NCBI GenBank assembly: GCA_033720955.1
Contig: JAWWBN010000137.1
Span: 1 to 10,154 of the forward strand
Direction of reading: 5' to 3'
Length of the DNA: 10,154 bases
Origin: JAWWBN01 sp033720955
GTDB taxonomy: Bacteria; Acidobacteriota; Thermoanaerobaculia; Multivoradales; JAHEKO01
The stretch's first letter is position 1, and every line of letters starts with the position of its first letter. This document shows positions 1 to 6,757 of the stretch, piece by piece. A program made the translations under genes and the position numbers. The notes beneath the pieces were generated by a model. That model was given only the letters and a program-made list of their open reading frames with translations. It had not been told where the DNA came from and did not search any database.

Positions 1-89
1 CGCGCGCGGCGTTCGAGACGGCGGTCGATCCGCAGCTCAGCCTGCGGTCGATGCGCCGGGTCTTCGAGCTGGCCGGGATCCCCGACTGA
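1..89 (+). CDS. 3' end of an unidentified protein (28 codons in window)
   Basis: An open frame enters from the left edge (codons begin at base 3) and ends at TGA 87-89. The visible C-terminus contains the stretch LRSMRRVFELAGIPD. Nearly every codon ends in G or C, matching the confident genes in the window, so it is probably the tail of a real gene. I do not recognise the family from 28 residues. About 80 bases separate it from the next gene on the same strand, and a -10-like sequence lies in that gap, so it may be the last gene of a preceding transcript. Confidence 0.55.
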   Translation, partial: RAAFETAVDPQLSLRSMRRVFELAGIPD

Positions 90-120
90 GGCGCGCCGCT
101 GGGGAGGCCTGTGCCGTGGC

Positions 121-126
121 TATACT
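121..126 (+). promoter_or_regulatory. putative -10 element before the SGNH hydrolase gene
   Basis: TATACT matches five of six positions of the sigma-70 -10 consensus and is an AT-rich island in very GC-rich DNA. It would place a transcript start near base 133, 60 to 65 bases before ATG 196. No convincing -35 hexamer is seen 16-18 bases upstream. The call rests on the hexamer and its intergenic position only. Confidence 0.35.
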
Positions 127-195
127 GTCCGCGGGCCGGCAGGCCGGACCGCGCTTTCCCTTAGTCCGTCCGTGCCCCCCCCACCCCCCGCCAAG

Positions 196-1380
196 ATGAG
201 CGAACCCGTCGGCACTCCCCCCGGCCGGGCCGGCCGACTCGCCCGCGCCTATCGCACCGCGGCGGTCCTGGCTCTCAACACCGCGCTCCTGTTCGCCCTG
301 GTGAACCTCGGCGCCTGGGTGGCGCTCGCGCTGCTGACCCCCGAGCCCGGCCCGACACGCTACGGCATGGAGAGGCTGCGCCGCGTCTACCCCGGCTGGT
401 CGGACCGGGAGATCCGCGAACTCCTGGCCGAGACCTGGAGCCGGACCTATCTCTACCGACCCTTCGTCCAGCACCGGGAAGGGCCCTTCACGGGCCGCTA
501 CGTCAACGTCAGCCGCCACGGCTTCCGGCACGTCGCCGACCAGTCGCCGTGGCCGCCCGCGGAGGACGAGCTCGTCGTGTTCTTCCTCGGCGGCTCCACC
601 ACCTACGGCTACGGGGTGCCGGACGGGTCCACCATCCCCTCGGTTGCCCAGGATCTGCTGCGGGAGCGCTGCGCGCGGCGGGTGTCGGTCTTCAACTTCG
701 GAGGCGGCAATTTCTACAGCGAGCAGGAGCGGGCGCTGCTGTCGCAGCATCTCGCCGCCGGGGTGACGCCCGACCTCGCGGTCTTCGTGGACGGGCTGAA
801 CGAGTGGAAGACGGCGCCCAAGTTCACCGCCCGCCTGGAGTACCTGATGACGGAGGACGAGCCGCGGCTCTGGCTTCGGGCGCTCAAGAGCCTGCCCCTG
901 GCCGACCTGGCGCGGCTGGGTCGCGACCGCCTCCTCGCCTCCGAGGTGGACCCGGAGGGCGCGCCGCCCGACGTCGCCGCGGAGCGGTTCGCGGCCGACG
1001 TCGTGGATCGCTGGCTCCGCCACCAGCGGGCCGTGGCGGCGCTGGCGCGGGACTTCGGCTTCGAGGTGGTCTTCGTCTGGCAGCCCACTCCGGCGTGGGG
1101 CTACGACCTGGAGAGCCACCCCTTCCTGGACGAGAGCCGGGAGGTCTTCGCCGGCCACGAGGCCCTGCGCCACGGGTACGACCTGATGGAGCTCCGCCGT
1201 CACGCGCTGCCCCAGCTCTCCGCCGAGGCGGGCTTTCTCTGGCTGGCGGATCTGCAGCGCGGCCGCACAGAGCCCCTCTACGTGGACGCGGCCCACTACA
1301 GCGAGGCGTTCTCCCGCGAGATCGCCGCCCGAGTCGCCGGTTTCGTGGCGCCCCGGCTCGGCTGCGACGCCGGCATGTGA
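196..1380 (+). CDS. membrane-anchored SGNH/GDSL-type hydrolase, probable polysaccharide-modifying (de)acetylase or esterase
   Basis: From ATG 196 the product is 394 residues. A basic N-terminus (RLARAYR) leads into one hydrophobic segment at about residues 21-47. The rest is soluble and should face outside the cytoplasmic membrane. SGNH-fold motifs are visible in order: GGSTTYG with candidate nucleophile Ser134, a Gly-rich FNFGGGN block, DGLNE with Asn202, and DAAH with Asp364 and His367 as the C-terminal catalytic pair. In SGNH proteins these make an esterase or acetyl-transfer site, and related anchored proteins in polysaccharide clusters add or remove O-acetyl groups; that role here is inferred from context. 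A GTG at 172 would add eight residues including five prolines. Neither start has a clear Shine-Dalgarno, so ATG 196 is preferred but not proven. The stop is 132 bases before the epimerase start. Substrate unknown. Confidence 0.8.
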   Translation: MSEPVGTPPGRAGRLARAYRTAAVLALNTALLFALVNLGAWVALALLTPEPGPTRYGMERLRRVYPGWSDREIRELLAETWSRTYLYRPFVQHREGPFTGRYVNVSRHGFRHVADQSPWPPAEDELVVFFLGGSTTYGYGVPDGSTIPSVAQDLLRERCARRVSVFNFGGGNFYSEQERALLSQHLAAGVTPDLAVFVDGLNEWKTAPKFTARLEYLMTEDEPRLWLRALKSLPLADLARLGRDRLLASEVDPEGAPPDVAAERFAADVVDRWLRHQRAVAALARDFGFEVVFVWQPTPAWGYDLESHPFLDESREVFAGHEALRHGYDLMELRRHALPQLSAEAGFLWLADLQRGRTEPLYVDAAHYSEAFSREIAARVAGFVAPRLGCDAGM

Positions 1381-1502
1381 GAGAATCCCGCGACGCGGAG
1401 CGGACGGCGCCCGGATCGCCCTCCCTCGCGCCTCTGCGATGAAGAAGACGGCCCCAGACCACCGGGCGTCCCGGCCCCGACGCGCCCGTCTCCTGCCCCG
1501 GC

Positions 1503-1506
1503 GAGG
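1503..1506 (+). promoter_or_regulatory. Shine-Dalgarno GAGG that decides a CTG start
   Basis: GAGG lies six bases upstream of the CTG at 1513-1515. No ATG, GTG or TTG occurs in this frame between the hydrolase stop at 1380 and GTG 1561, and the conserved nucleotide-binding motif of the downstream enzyme begins at codon 7 after the CTG. The site is what makes the CTG credible as an initiation codon. Confidence 0.55.
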
Positions 1507-1512
1507 CCGCCG

Positions 1513-2460
1513 CTGACGCGGGTCCTGGTCACCGGCGGCGCCGGCTTCATCGGCTCGCACGTGGTGGACGCCCTGCGGACGGCCGGACACGAGGCCACGG
1601 TGCTCGACGACCTGTCGAGCGGCCGGCGGGAGAACCTCCCCTCCGACGCGCCCCTCGAGCTCCTCGACGTGCGCACGCCCGAGGCGGCCCGGCTCGCCGA
1701 GGAGGGCGGCTTCGACGCCCTCCTCCACCTGGCGGCGCAGATGGACGTGCGGCGCTCCACCGAGGACCCGCTCTTCGACGCCAGCGTCAACGTCCTGGGG
1801 CTCTTGAACGTGGTGGGCGCGGCGGTGCGCGGCGGCGCGCGGCAGGTGATCTTCGCCTCCACCGGGGGGGCGATCTACGGCGAGCAGAGCACGCATCCGG
1901 CCCCCGAGACCCACCCCACCCGGCCGGTGTCGCCCTACGGCGTCAGCAAGCTGGCCGGCGAGCGCTACCTGGACTACTACCACCTGGAGCTGGGCATCGA
2001 CGTCGCCTGTCTGCGCTTCGCCAACGTCTACGGCGAGCGCCAGAGCCCGCACGGCGAGGCCGGGGTGGTGGCGATCTTCCTGGAGCGTCTCCTCTCCGGC
2101 CGACCCTGTACCATCCACGGCGACGGGCTCCAGACCCGCGACTACGTGCACGTGAGCGACGTGGCCCGGGCGACGGTCGCCTGCCTCGGCCGGCCCGGGT
2201 TCCGGGTCTACAACGTGGGCACCGGGGTGGAGACCTCGGTGGTGGACCTCTACCGGGCCCTCGCCGCGGCGGCGGGGAGCGACGAGCCGCCGCGGCACGG
2301 TCCGGCCAAGCCGGGCGAGCAGCGCCGCTCCTCGGTGGACCCGTCGCGGCTGCTCTCCGAGCTCGGGCTCCCCCGCCCCCTCGCCCTGACGGACGGCCTC
2401 GCCCGCACCACGGCCTGGTTCGCGGCCCGCCAGCCCGCCGCTCCGGAGCGGGGAGAGTAG
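1513..2460 (+). CDS. NAD-dependent epimerase/dehydratase, UDP-glucose 4-epimerase-like (extended SDR), CTG start
   Basis: From CTG 1513 the product is 315 residues, a normal length for extended short-chain dehydrogenases acting on nucleotide sugars. The N-terminus carries the NAD(P)-binding motif TGGAGFIGSH at residues 7-16. It is followed by the DDLSSG turn after beta-strand 2, HLAAQ, an STGG strand with Ser116/Thr117, and the catalytic YxxxK as Tyr142 and Lys146. The later stretches RFANVYG and GDGLQTRDYVHVSDVA are typical of the GalE-like subgroup. The likely reaction is 4-epimerisation of a UDP-hexose or related sugar; dehydratase activity cannot be excluded. Starting at GTG 1561 would delete the glycine motif, so the annotated start is the CTG. 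The gene lies 31 bases before the glycosyltransferase and is probably co-transcribed with it. It would supply a cytoplasmic sugar donor for the locus. Exact substrate unknown. Confidence 0.9.
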   Translation: MTRVLVTGGAGFIGSHVVDALRTAGHEATVLDDLSSGRRENLPSDAPLELLDVRTPEAARLAEEGGFDALLHLAAQMDVRRSTEDPLFDASVNVLGLLNVVGAAVRGGARQVIFASTGGAIYGEQSTHPAPETHPTRPVSPYGVSKLAGERYLDYYHLELGIDVACLRFANVYGERQSPHGEAGVVAIFLERLLSGRPCTIHGDGLQTRDYVHVSDVARATVACLGRPGFRVYNVGTGVETSVVDLYRALAAAAGSDEPPRHGPAKPGEQRRSSVDPSRLLSELGLPRPLALTDGLARTTAWFAARQPAAPERGE

Positions 2461-2491
2461 TGCCGCCCGGCCCACCGGCCCGCTGAGACCC

Positions 2492-3751
2492 ATGCGCGTC
2501 CTCTGGCTCTGCAGCACGCCGGGTCTCGGCGCGAGCCATCTGGGCGCCTCCCCGGCTCTCGTCGGGGGCTGGATCGCGGCCCTCGAGGAGGCCCTGGGGC
2601 AGATCGACGATCTCCACCTGAGCCTCGCCTTCCCCTGGGATGTCAAAGAGCTGCGGCGGATCTCCGCCGAGCGGCGCGACTATCTCCCCTTCCCCCGGTA
2701 TCCGCGCGGCGGCCGCCTGCGCCGGGCGCTGTTCGACCACTCCTGCCGACTCGAGCCGGAGAGCGAGCTGCGCCACCTGGACCGCGCCGTCGAGCTCACC
2801 CGGCCCGACCTGATCCACGTCTGGGGGACGGAGGGTTTCTACGGCCAGATCGTCGAGCGCACCGAGCTGCCCGTCTTGATCGAGATCCAGGGGATTCGCA
2901 CCCAGTACACCGCCGCGTACTTCAGCGGCCTCTCCGCCGGCGACCTCCTGCGGCACGGCAGTCCGTCCCGTCTGCTGGCCGGCCGCAGCCTGCTGCACCG
3001 ATACGTCCGCTACCGACGAAGCGCCCGCAGGGAGCGTCGCATCCTGGCGTCGGCGCGATTCGTGAGCGGTCGTACCGACTGGGATCGGCGGACCTGCGCC
3101 GCTCTCGCCCCGCAGGCGCGGTACTTCCACTGCGACCGCGTCCTACGACGGCCCTTCTGCCGCGGCCACTGGAGCCCGAGGGACGCCAACGGGCCCCTGT
3201 GGCTGGTCTCCACCCTGCGGGGAAACGCCTACAAGGGGATCGAGACGATCTGGCGGTGCGCGGAGCTGCTCCGCCGCCTCTGGCCGGCCGGCGTCCGGTG
3301 GACCCTGGTCGGCGTGCGGCGGGGCGAGGAGATCGTGCGGGTGGTGGAGGGCACGACCGGCAGGCGAGCCGAGAGCCTCGACATCCGGCTCGCGGGTCGT
3401 CAGCCGGCCGAGGAGGTGGCCACCCTGCTGCTCGAGAGCGACATCTTCGTCCATCCGTCCCACATCGACAACAGTCCGAACGCGGTCGGCGAAGCGATGT
3501 CGCTCGGAGTGCCCGTGATCGCCACTCACGTCGGCGGCGTCCCCTCCCTGGTCGAGAACGGACGCGACGGGCTGCTGGTGCCGCCGGGGGATCCCTGGGC
3601 CATGGCGGGCGCCGTCCTGGAGGTCGCTCGTGACGGCGCCCTGGCTGCGCGCCTCTCGGAGACAGCCCGCCAGCGGGCCCGGACGCGCCATGACCCGGAG
3701 CGGGTCGCGCGGACCCTTGTCGAGAACTACCGGAAGATGCTCGCCCGCTGA
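2492..3751 (+). CDS. glycosyltransferase, GT-B fold, GT4 type
   Basis: The product is 419 residues from ATG 2492, preceded by only a weak purine stretch. The N-terminal half (MRVLWLCSTPG, then a GGW turn near residue 28, then LIHVWGTEGFYG) resembles the acceptor-binding domain of GT-B enzymes. The C-terminal half is clearly a GT4/Glycos_transf_1 domain: RGNAYKGIETI, then HPSHIDNSPNAVGEAMSLGV followed by the glycine-rich loop and LLVPPGDP. In the classical E-x7-E motif the first acidic residue is Asp326 and the second Glu334, a variant also known in this family. Such enzymes transfer a sugar from a nucleotide donor to a lipid-linked or growing glycan at the inner face of the membrane. No transmembrane segment is obvious. 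It follows the epimerase by 31 bases and converges with the methyltransferase gene. Donor and acceptor cannot be told from sequence. Confidence 0.92.
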   Translation: MRVLWLCSTPGLGASHLGASPALVGGWIAALEEALGQIDDLHLSLAFPWDVKELRRISAERRDYLPFPRYPRGGRLRRALFDHSCRLEPESELRHLDRAVELTRPDLIHVWGTEGFYGQIVERTELPVLIEIQGIRTQYTAAYFSGLSAGDLLRHGSPSRLLAGRSLLHRYVRYRRSARRERRILASARFVSGRTDWDRRTCAALAPQARYFHCDRVLRRPFCRGHWSPRDANGPLWLVSTLRGNAYKGIETIWRCAELLRRLWPAGVRWTLVGVRRGEEIVRVVEGTTGRRAESLDIRLAGRQPAEEVATLLLESDIFVHPSHIDNSPNAVGEAMSLGVPVIATHVGGVPSLVENGRDGLLVPPGDPWAMAGAVLEVARDGALAARLSETARQRARTRHDPERVARTLVENYRKMLAR

Positions 3752-3815
3752 GGCGCTGCGGCGGAACCGCGCCAGCTCCAGGGCTCGTCGGAGACCTTGC
3801 GAAAAGACCTTGGGG
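3752..3815. other. convergent intergenic gap with a short direct repeat
   Basis: This 64-base gap separates the ends of the glycosyltransferase and fkbM-like genes, which converge. It contains AGACCTTG twice, at 3792-3799 and 3805-3812, and a small GCGG/CCGC hairpin at 3758-3770. Neither is followed by a T-run, so I see no clear intrinsic terminator. The G+C content falls across this gap into the methyltransferase gene. Confidence 0.4.
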
Positions 3816-4529
3816 CTACGTAAGTGGTCGACAAGCGAGCACGTCGAACTCGATCAAACGGCCATCCGCGCTGCGGGCGACCGGTCGAAAGTCGACTACA
3901 TGAAAGTCGTTGTCCCAGAGGAAACGCAACACCTCGTGATAGGGAGGAGTGTCGAGGTAGGTAGGAAGCTGCGTGACCTCCATGAGGACTCCACGGATCA
4001 GGTCTAGGCAGCGCTCGGCTCCTCGGAGAACCCACAAGTCATAACCTTGCGCGTCGGTCTTGAGAAAAATCCGGGGAGTAGGCTCGGACGCAATGAGCTC
4101 GGGGAGCACCGAGTCCAAGCGCCTCACCTCTACCTGTTCAACGTGCTGACCAGGCCTGTCTGGATTGGGAAGCAGAGACGACATGTCGCTCGACTTGTCC
4201 AGGTGGAGCTTTGCGACGCCGTCGGCTTGCCCCAAGGCATAGCGACACCCAGACCACTCCGGATCAGAGGACAGATTCATCTCGAGCATCCGGAAGGTCT
4301 CCAGGCACGGCTCGAAGGACAAGATCCGTTTCCCGTAGCCGATGGCTCGGGCACGTCGAGCGAACTGACCTACGTTCGCGCCGACGTCGAGAAGGACGTT
4401 GATATCGAGAGCTGCGAGGGTGTCTCGAAGCTGTGCCGCATGAAGTCGGGATCGGAGGGCGCCGAAGGAGAAGCCTGCTCGAAGCAGGCGGTAGTAGAGG
4501 CGGGAGTGAAGTCGAGGTCTGTAGCGCAT
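3816..4529 (-). CDS. FkbM-family SAM-dependent methyltransferase
   Basis: The product is 237 residues from ATG at 4529-4527. The SAM-binding motif LLDVGANVGQF spans about residues 46-56. SFEP at 71-74 is the acidic strand-2 end expected to contact SAM ribose. LKTDAQGYD at 156-164 is the characteristic FkbM-domain motif, and the protein ends with FDVLACR. FkbM-type enzymes usually O-methylate sugars, glycans or polyketides, so methylation of a surface-polysaccharide residue is the most likely role here (inference). A GGGAGGG purine stretch lies about 13 bases before the ATG, longer than ideal. The gene is visibly less GC-rich than its neighbours: bases 3901-3960 hold 32 G+C of 60, against 48 of 60 at 1681-1740 in the epimerase. 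It has its own putative promoter and follows a hairpin after the amidotransferase gene, so it may be an acquired single-gene unit. Confidence 0.88.
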   Translation of the reverse strand: MRYRPRLHSRLYYRLLRAGFSFGALRSRLHAAQLRDTLAALDINVLLDVGANVGQFARRARAIGYGKRILSFEPCLETFRMLEMNLSSDPEWSGCRYALGQADGVAKLHLDKSSDMSSLLPNPDRPGQHVEQVEVRRLDSVLPELIASEPTPRIFLKTDAQGYDLWVLRGAERCLDLIRGVLMEVTQLPTYLDTPPYHEVLRFLWDNDFHVVDFRPVARSADGRLIEFDVLACRPLT

Positions 4530-4556
4530 CTGAGAATCGCACCCTCCCGCCAGGTA

Positions 4557-4569
4557 CCGATTCTATCGG
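4557..4569 (-). promoter_or_regulatory. putative promoter/operator of the fkbM-like gene
   Basis: On the minus strand TAGAAT (4565-4560) matches five of six -10 positions and lies about 30 bases before the ATG. It sits inside a perfect inverted repeat, CCGAT (4557-4561) and ATCGG (4565-4569) around a three-base centre. That could be a small operator or chance. No good -35 hexamer is visible at the expected distance. Confidence 0.35.
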
Positions 4570-4642
4570 CCGGGCTGTCCGAGGGCCGCGGATCGCCGGC
4601 CTCAGGAGGGCGATGATCCGGAGCCGTCCGAGTCTTCTCAAA

Positions 4643-4678
4643 GGCTGCTACTCAGGCTTCCTAGTCCTGGGAGCAGCC
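4643..4678 (-). terminator. stem-loop just after the amidotransferase gene, possible terminator
   Basis: Arms GGCTGCT (4643-4649) and AGCAGCC (4672-4678) pair perfectly, with an inner CAGG/CCTG stem (4653-4656 with 4666-4669) around a nine-base loop. On the minus strand the structure begins four bases after the asnB stop and is followed by TTTGAG, a weak T-tract. It may end the asnB transcript or attenuate read-through into the fkbM-like gene. The short T-run makes this uncertain. Confidence 0.35.
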
Positions 4679-4682
4679 CTGC

Positions 4683-6566
4683 TCAGAGCGTCACCGGGCC
4701 GGGCTCGGCACGATCGAGAAACGTCCGGAACCAGAGCTCGAGACAGAGGAGCGCCCAGAGCTGGGAACCGCGGTCGGCGACCCCGGCTCGATGCTCCCTC
4801 ACCAACGCCTCCACCACGCCGGCGTCCAGCACTCCCCGCTCGCGGGCACGCCGCGACAGGACGATCTCCTCCAGCAACGGCGCGAGGGGACCCAGGAACC
4901 ACTCCCGGAGCGGCACGTTGAACCCCCTCTTGCCGCGGGTCAGGATCTCCCCGGGGAGCAAGCCCCGGAAGGCGTGACGAAGGGCGATCTTCCGGCGTCT
5001 GCCTCGCACCCGCTGCTTCGCTGGCAGCCGGAAGGCGAGGTCGACCACCTCCGGGTCGAGAAACGGGCATCGCACCTCCAGCGAGCAGGCCATCGACGCC
5101 ACGTCCACCTTGCGCAGGATGTCGCCGGGCAGGTAGGTGACCAGATCGGTGAAGGCTGCGGCTGTCGTGGCCTCCACCCGGTGACGATCGAACGGCTCGC
5201 GGATCAGCTCCCCTACCCCACCGGGCTCCGCCGAGGACGCGAGGGCGGCACGCCGCAGCTCGTCGGGCCAGCGCGAGACGAGCTGGCGGTAGAGCTCGGC
5301 CAGCGGGTCCGAGCGTCGGGACGCCAGCGGCCGCAGGAGCTTCTCGGTCTTGGAGGACCGCGCCCGCGCCCAGAGGCGGTCGAGGCTCCGCCGAGCCGCC
5401 GCGAGGGGGGCCGGCAGCCGCCTCAGACCCGCCAGCCGGTCCATCACCGAGTAGCGGCGATAGCCGCCGAAGGTCTCGTCGCCGCCGTCGCCGGAGAGCG
5501 CCACCTTGACGTGGCCGGCGGTCTCGCGGGAGACGTAGTAGGTGGGCACGGCGGACGGGTCCGCGAAGGGCTCGTCGTAGTGCCAGACCAGCTTGGGCAG
5601 CACCTCCACGGCGTCTGCATGGACCACGAACTCGTGGTGGTCGGTGCCGAAGTGCCGCGCCACCCGGCGGGCGTAGCCCGTCTCCGAGTACCCCCCCTCG
5701 TCGAAGCCGATCGAGAAGGTCTTGACCGGCTCGCCCATCTTCTGCGCCATCAGCCCGACCACGATGGACGAGTCGATCCCACCGCTCAGAAAGGCGCCGA
5801 GGGGGACGTCGCTCACCAGACGGCGCTCGACGGCGGCGGAGAGGGCGTTGCGGATCCGCTCGGGGGCCTCCGCCGAACCGATGGGGTGCTGCGGCACGCC
5901 GGGCTCCCAGTACCGCCCCGAGGTGAGGCGGCCCCCCCGGAAACGCACCCACTGCCCCGGCTCGAGCCGGCGGATGCCGCGGAACAGGGTCCGCGGAGCC
6001 GGGACGTAGTGGTACGCCAGGTAGAAGTGGAGGCTCTCCTCCTCCAGCTCGCGCGGAACCGCCGGGTGCTCGAGAATGGCCTTGGCCTCGGAGGCGAAGA
6101 CGAGGAGCTGGTCCCGGTGCCAGTAGTAGAGGGGCTTCTTGCCCATCCGATCCACAGCCAGGAGCAGGGACTCCTCCCGGTCGTCCCAGAGCGCCAGGGC
6201 GAACATCCCGTGAAGCGCGTCGAGGGCAGCGGCCCCCCTCTCCTCGTAGAGATGGACCACCGACTCCATGTCGCACCGCGACCGGAACCGGTGCCCGCGG
6301 CTCTCCAACTCCTTCTGCAAGCTCCGGAAGTTGTAGATCTCACCGTTGCCGACGAGAAGCACCCGGCCGTCCTCGCTCGACATGGGCTGCTGCCCGTGCG
6401 CCAGGTCGATGATGCTGAGGCGACGAAACCCCAGCTCCGCGCGGCCCGAGATCGAGGTGCTGCGGCCCGAATCGTCGGGTCCCCGGTGGCGGAGCTGTTC
6501 CGTCATCCTGGGGATGACCGACTCCGCCCTCGGGCGGTCTCCGACGACCCCGCAGATGCCGCACAT
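4683..6566 (-). CDS. asnB: asparagine synthase (glutamine-hydrolysing)-type amidotransferase
   Basis: The product is 627 residues starting MCGICG, so the nucleophile Cys2 is exposed after Met removal. An upstream in-frame GTG or ATG extension to 6620 would bury it and is rejected. AGGA lies nine bases before this ATG. The N-terminal class II glutaminase domain has Arg49 in RRLSIID, Asn74 and Glu76 in NGEIYN, and Asp99 in CDME, all glutamine-site residues. The C-terminal synthetase domain has the ATP-pyrophosphatase loop SGGIDSS at 261-267, YDEPFADPSAVP, SGDGGDE at 358-364, and the conserved KVDVASMACSLEVRCPFLD and KRGFNVPLREWF blocks. Both active sites look intact. Family chemistry is ATP-dependent transfer of glutamine nitrogen to a carboxylate. 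In polysaccharide loci, members of this family amidate uronic-acid sugars, so the real substrate may be a sugar carboxylate rather than aspartate. It is transcribed toward the fkbM-like gene and divergently from the membrane protein gene. Confidence 0.93.
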   Translation of the reverse strand: MCGICGVVGDRPRAESVIPRMTEQLRHRGPDDSGRSTSISGRAELGFRRLSIIDLAHGQQPMSSEDGRVLLVGNGEIYNFRSLQKELESRGHRFRSRCDMESVVHLYEERGAAALDALHGMFALALWDDREESLLLAVDRMGKKPLYYWHRDQLLVFASEAKAILEHPAVPRELEEESLHFYLAYHYVPAPRTLFRGIRRLEPGQWVRFRGGRLTSGRYWEPGVPQHPIGSAEAPERIRNALSAAVERRLVSDVPLGAFLSGGIDSSIVVGLMAQKMGEPVKTFSIGFDEGGYSETGYARRVARHFGTDHHEFVVHADAVEVLPKLVWHYDEPFADPSAVPTYYVSRETAGHVKVALSGDGGDETFGGYRRYSVMDRLAGLRRLPAPLAAARRSLDRLWARARSSKTEKLLRPLASRRSDPLAELYRQLVSRWPDELRRAALASSAEPGGVGELIREPFDRHRVEATTAAAFTDLVTYLPGDILRKVDVASMACSLEVRCPFLDPEVVDLAFRLPAKQRVRGRRRKIALRHAFRGLLPGEILTRGKRGFNVPLREWFLGPLAPLLEEIVLSRRARERGVLDAGVVEALVREHRAGVADRGSQLWALLCLELWFRTFLDRAEPGPVTL

Positions 6567-6575
6567 GGGCCGGCA

Positions 6576-6579
6576 TCCT
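6576..6579 (-). promoter_or_regulatory. Shine-Dalgarno supporting the MCGICG start
   Basis: On the minus strand AGGA precedes the ATG at 6566-6564 by nine bases. Together with the absolute need for Cys at position 2 of class II amidotransferases, this fixes the start of the asparagine synthase-type gene. Confidence 0.45.
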
Positions 6580-6662
6580 AACGGCTCGACGCTCGGAAGG
6601 GGCCGGACGGCAGCGGCCACCCGGAACCGGGTGCGGAGGGCCTCCAGGCGATCCCCCTCGAG

Positions 6663-6671
6663 TAAGATCGG
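6663..6671 (+). promoter_or_regulatory. putative -10 element in the divergent intergenic region
   Basis: TAAGAT (four of six matches to the -10 consensus) followed by CGG lies 95 bases before the membrane protein ATG, in the 191-base gap between it and the divergent asnB. No matching -35 is seen. A TAnnATCGG string also occurs upstream of the fkbM-like and aminotransferase genes, which is the main reason to record it. Confidence 0.25.
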
Positions 6672-6757
6672 CTCCCCCGACGATTCCGGAGTCTGGGCGC
6701 GGATTCGCGCTCGAGCGCAGACCGATCGAGCCAGTCACCTGGCCGTCCGCCTCTTCG

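Noticed and set aside
37..2646. 869-codon minus-strand open frame across the hydrolase and epimerase genes
   Set aside because: It is antisense to two genes with clear family motifs, has low-complexity Arg/Gly/Ala/Pro-rich sequence and no domain. Long antisense frames are expected in DNA with high G/C third positions.
4791..6581. 596-codon plus-strand frame opposite the asparagine synthase-type gene
   Set aside because: The minus strand encodes a complete two-domain amidotransferase with intact catalytic motifs. The plus-strand product is compositionally biased and unrecognisable.
6567..6620. N-terminal extension of the amidotransferase by 18 residues
   Set aside because: Class II glutaminases need Cys immediately after the initiator Met; MCGICG at 6566 gives this, and an AGGA lies at suitable distance.
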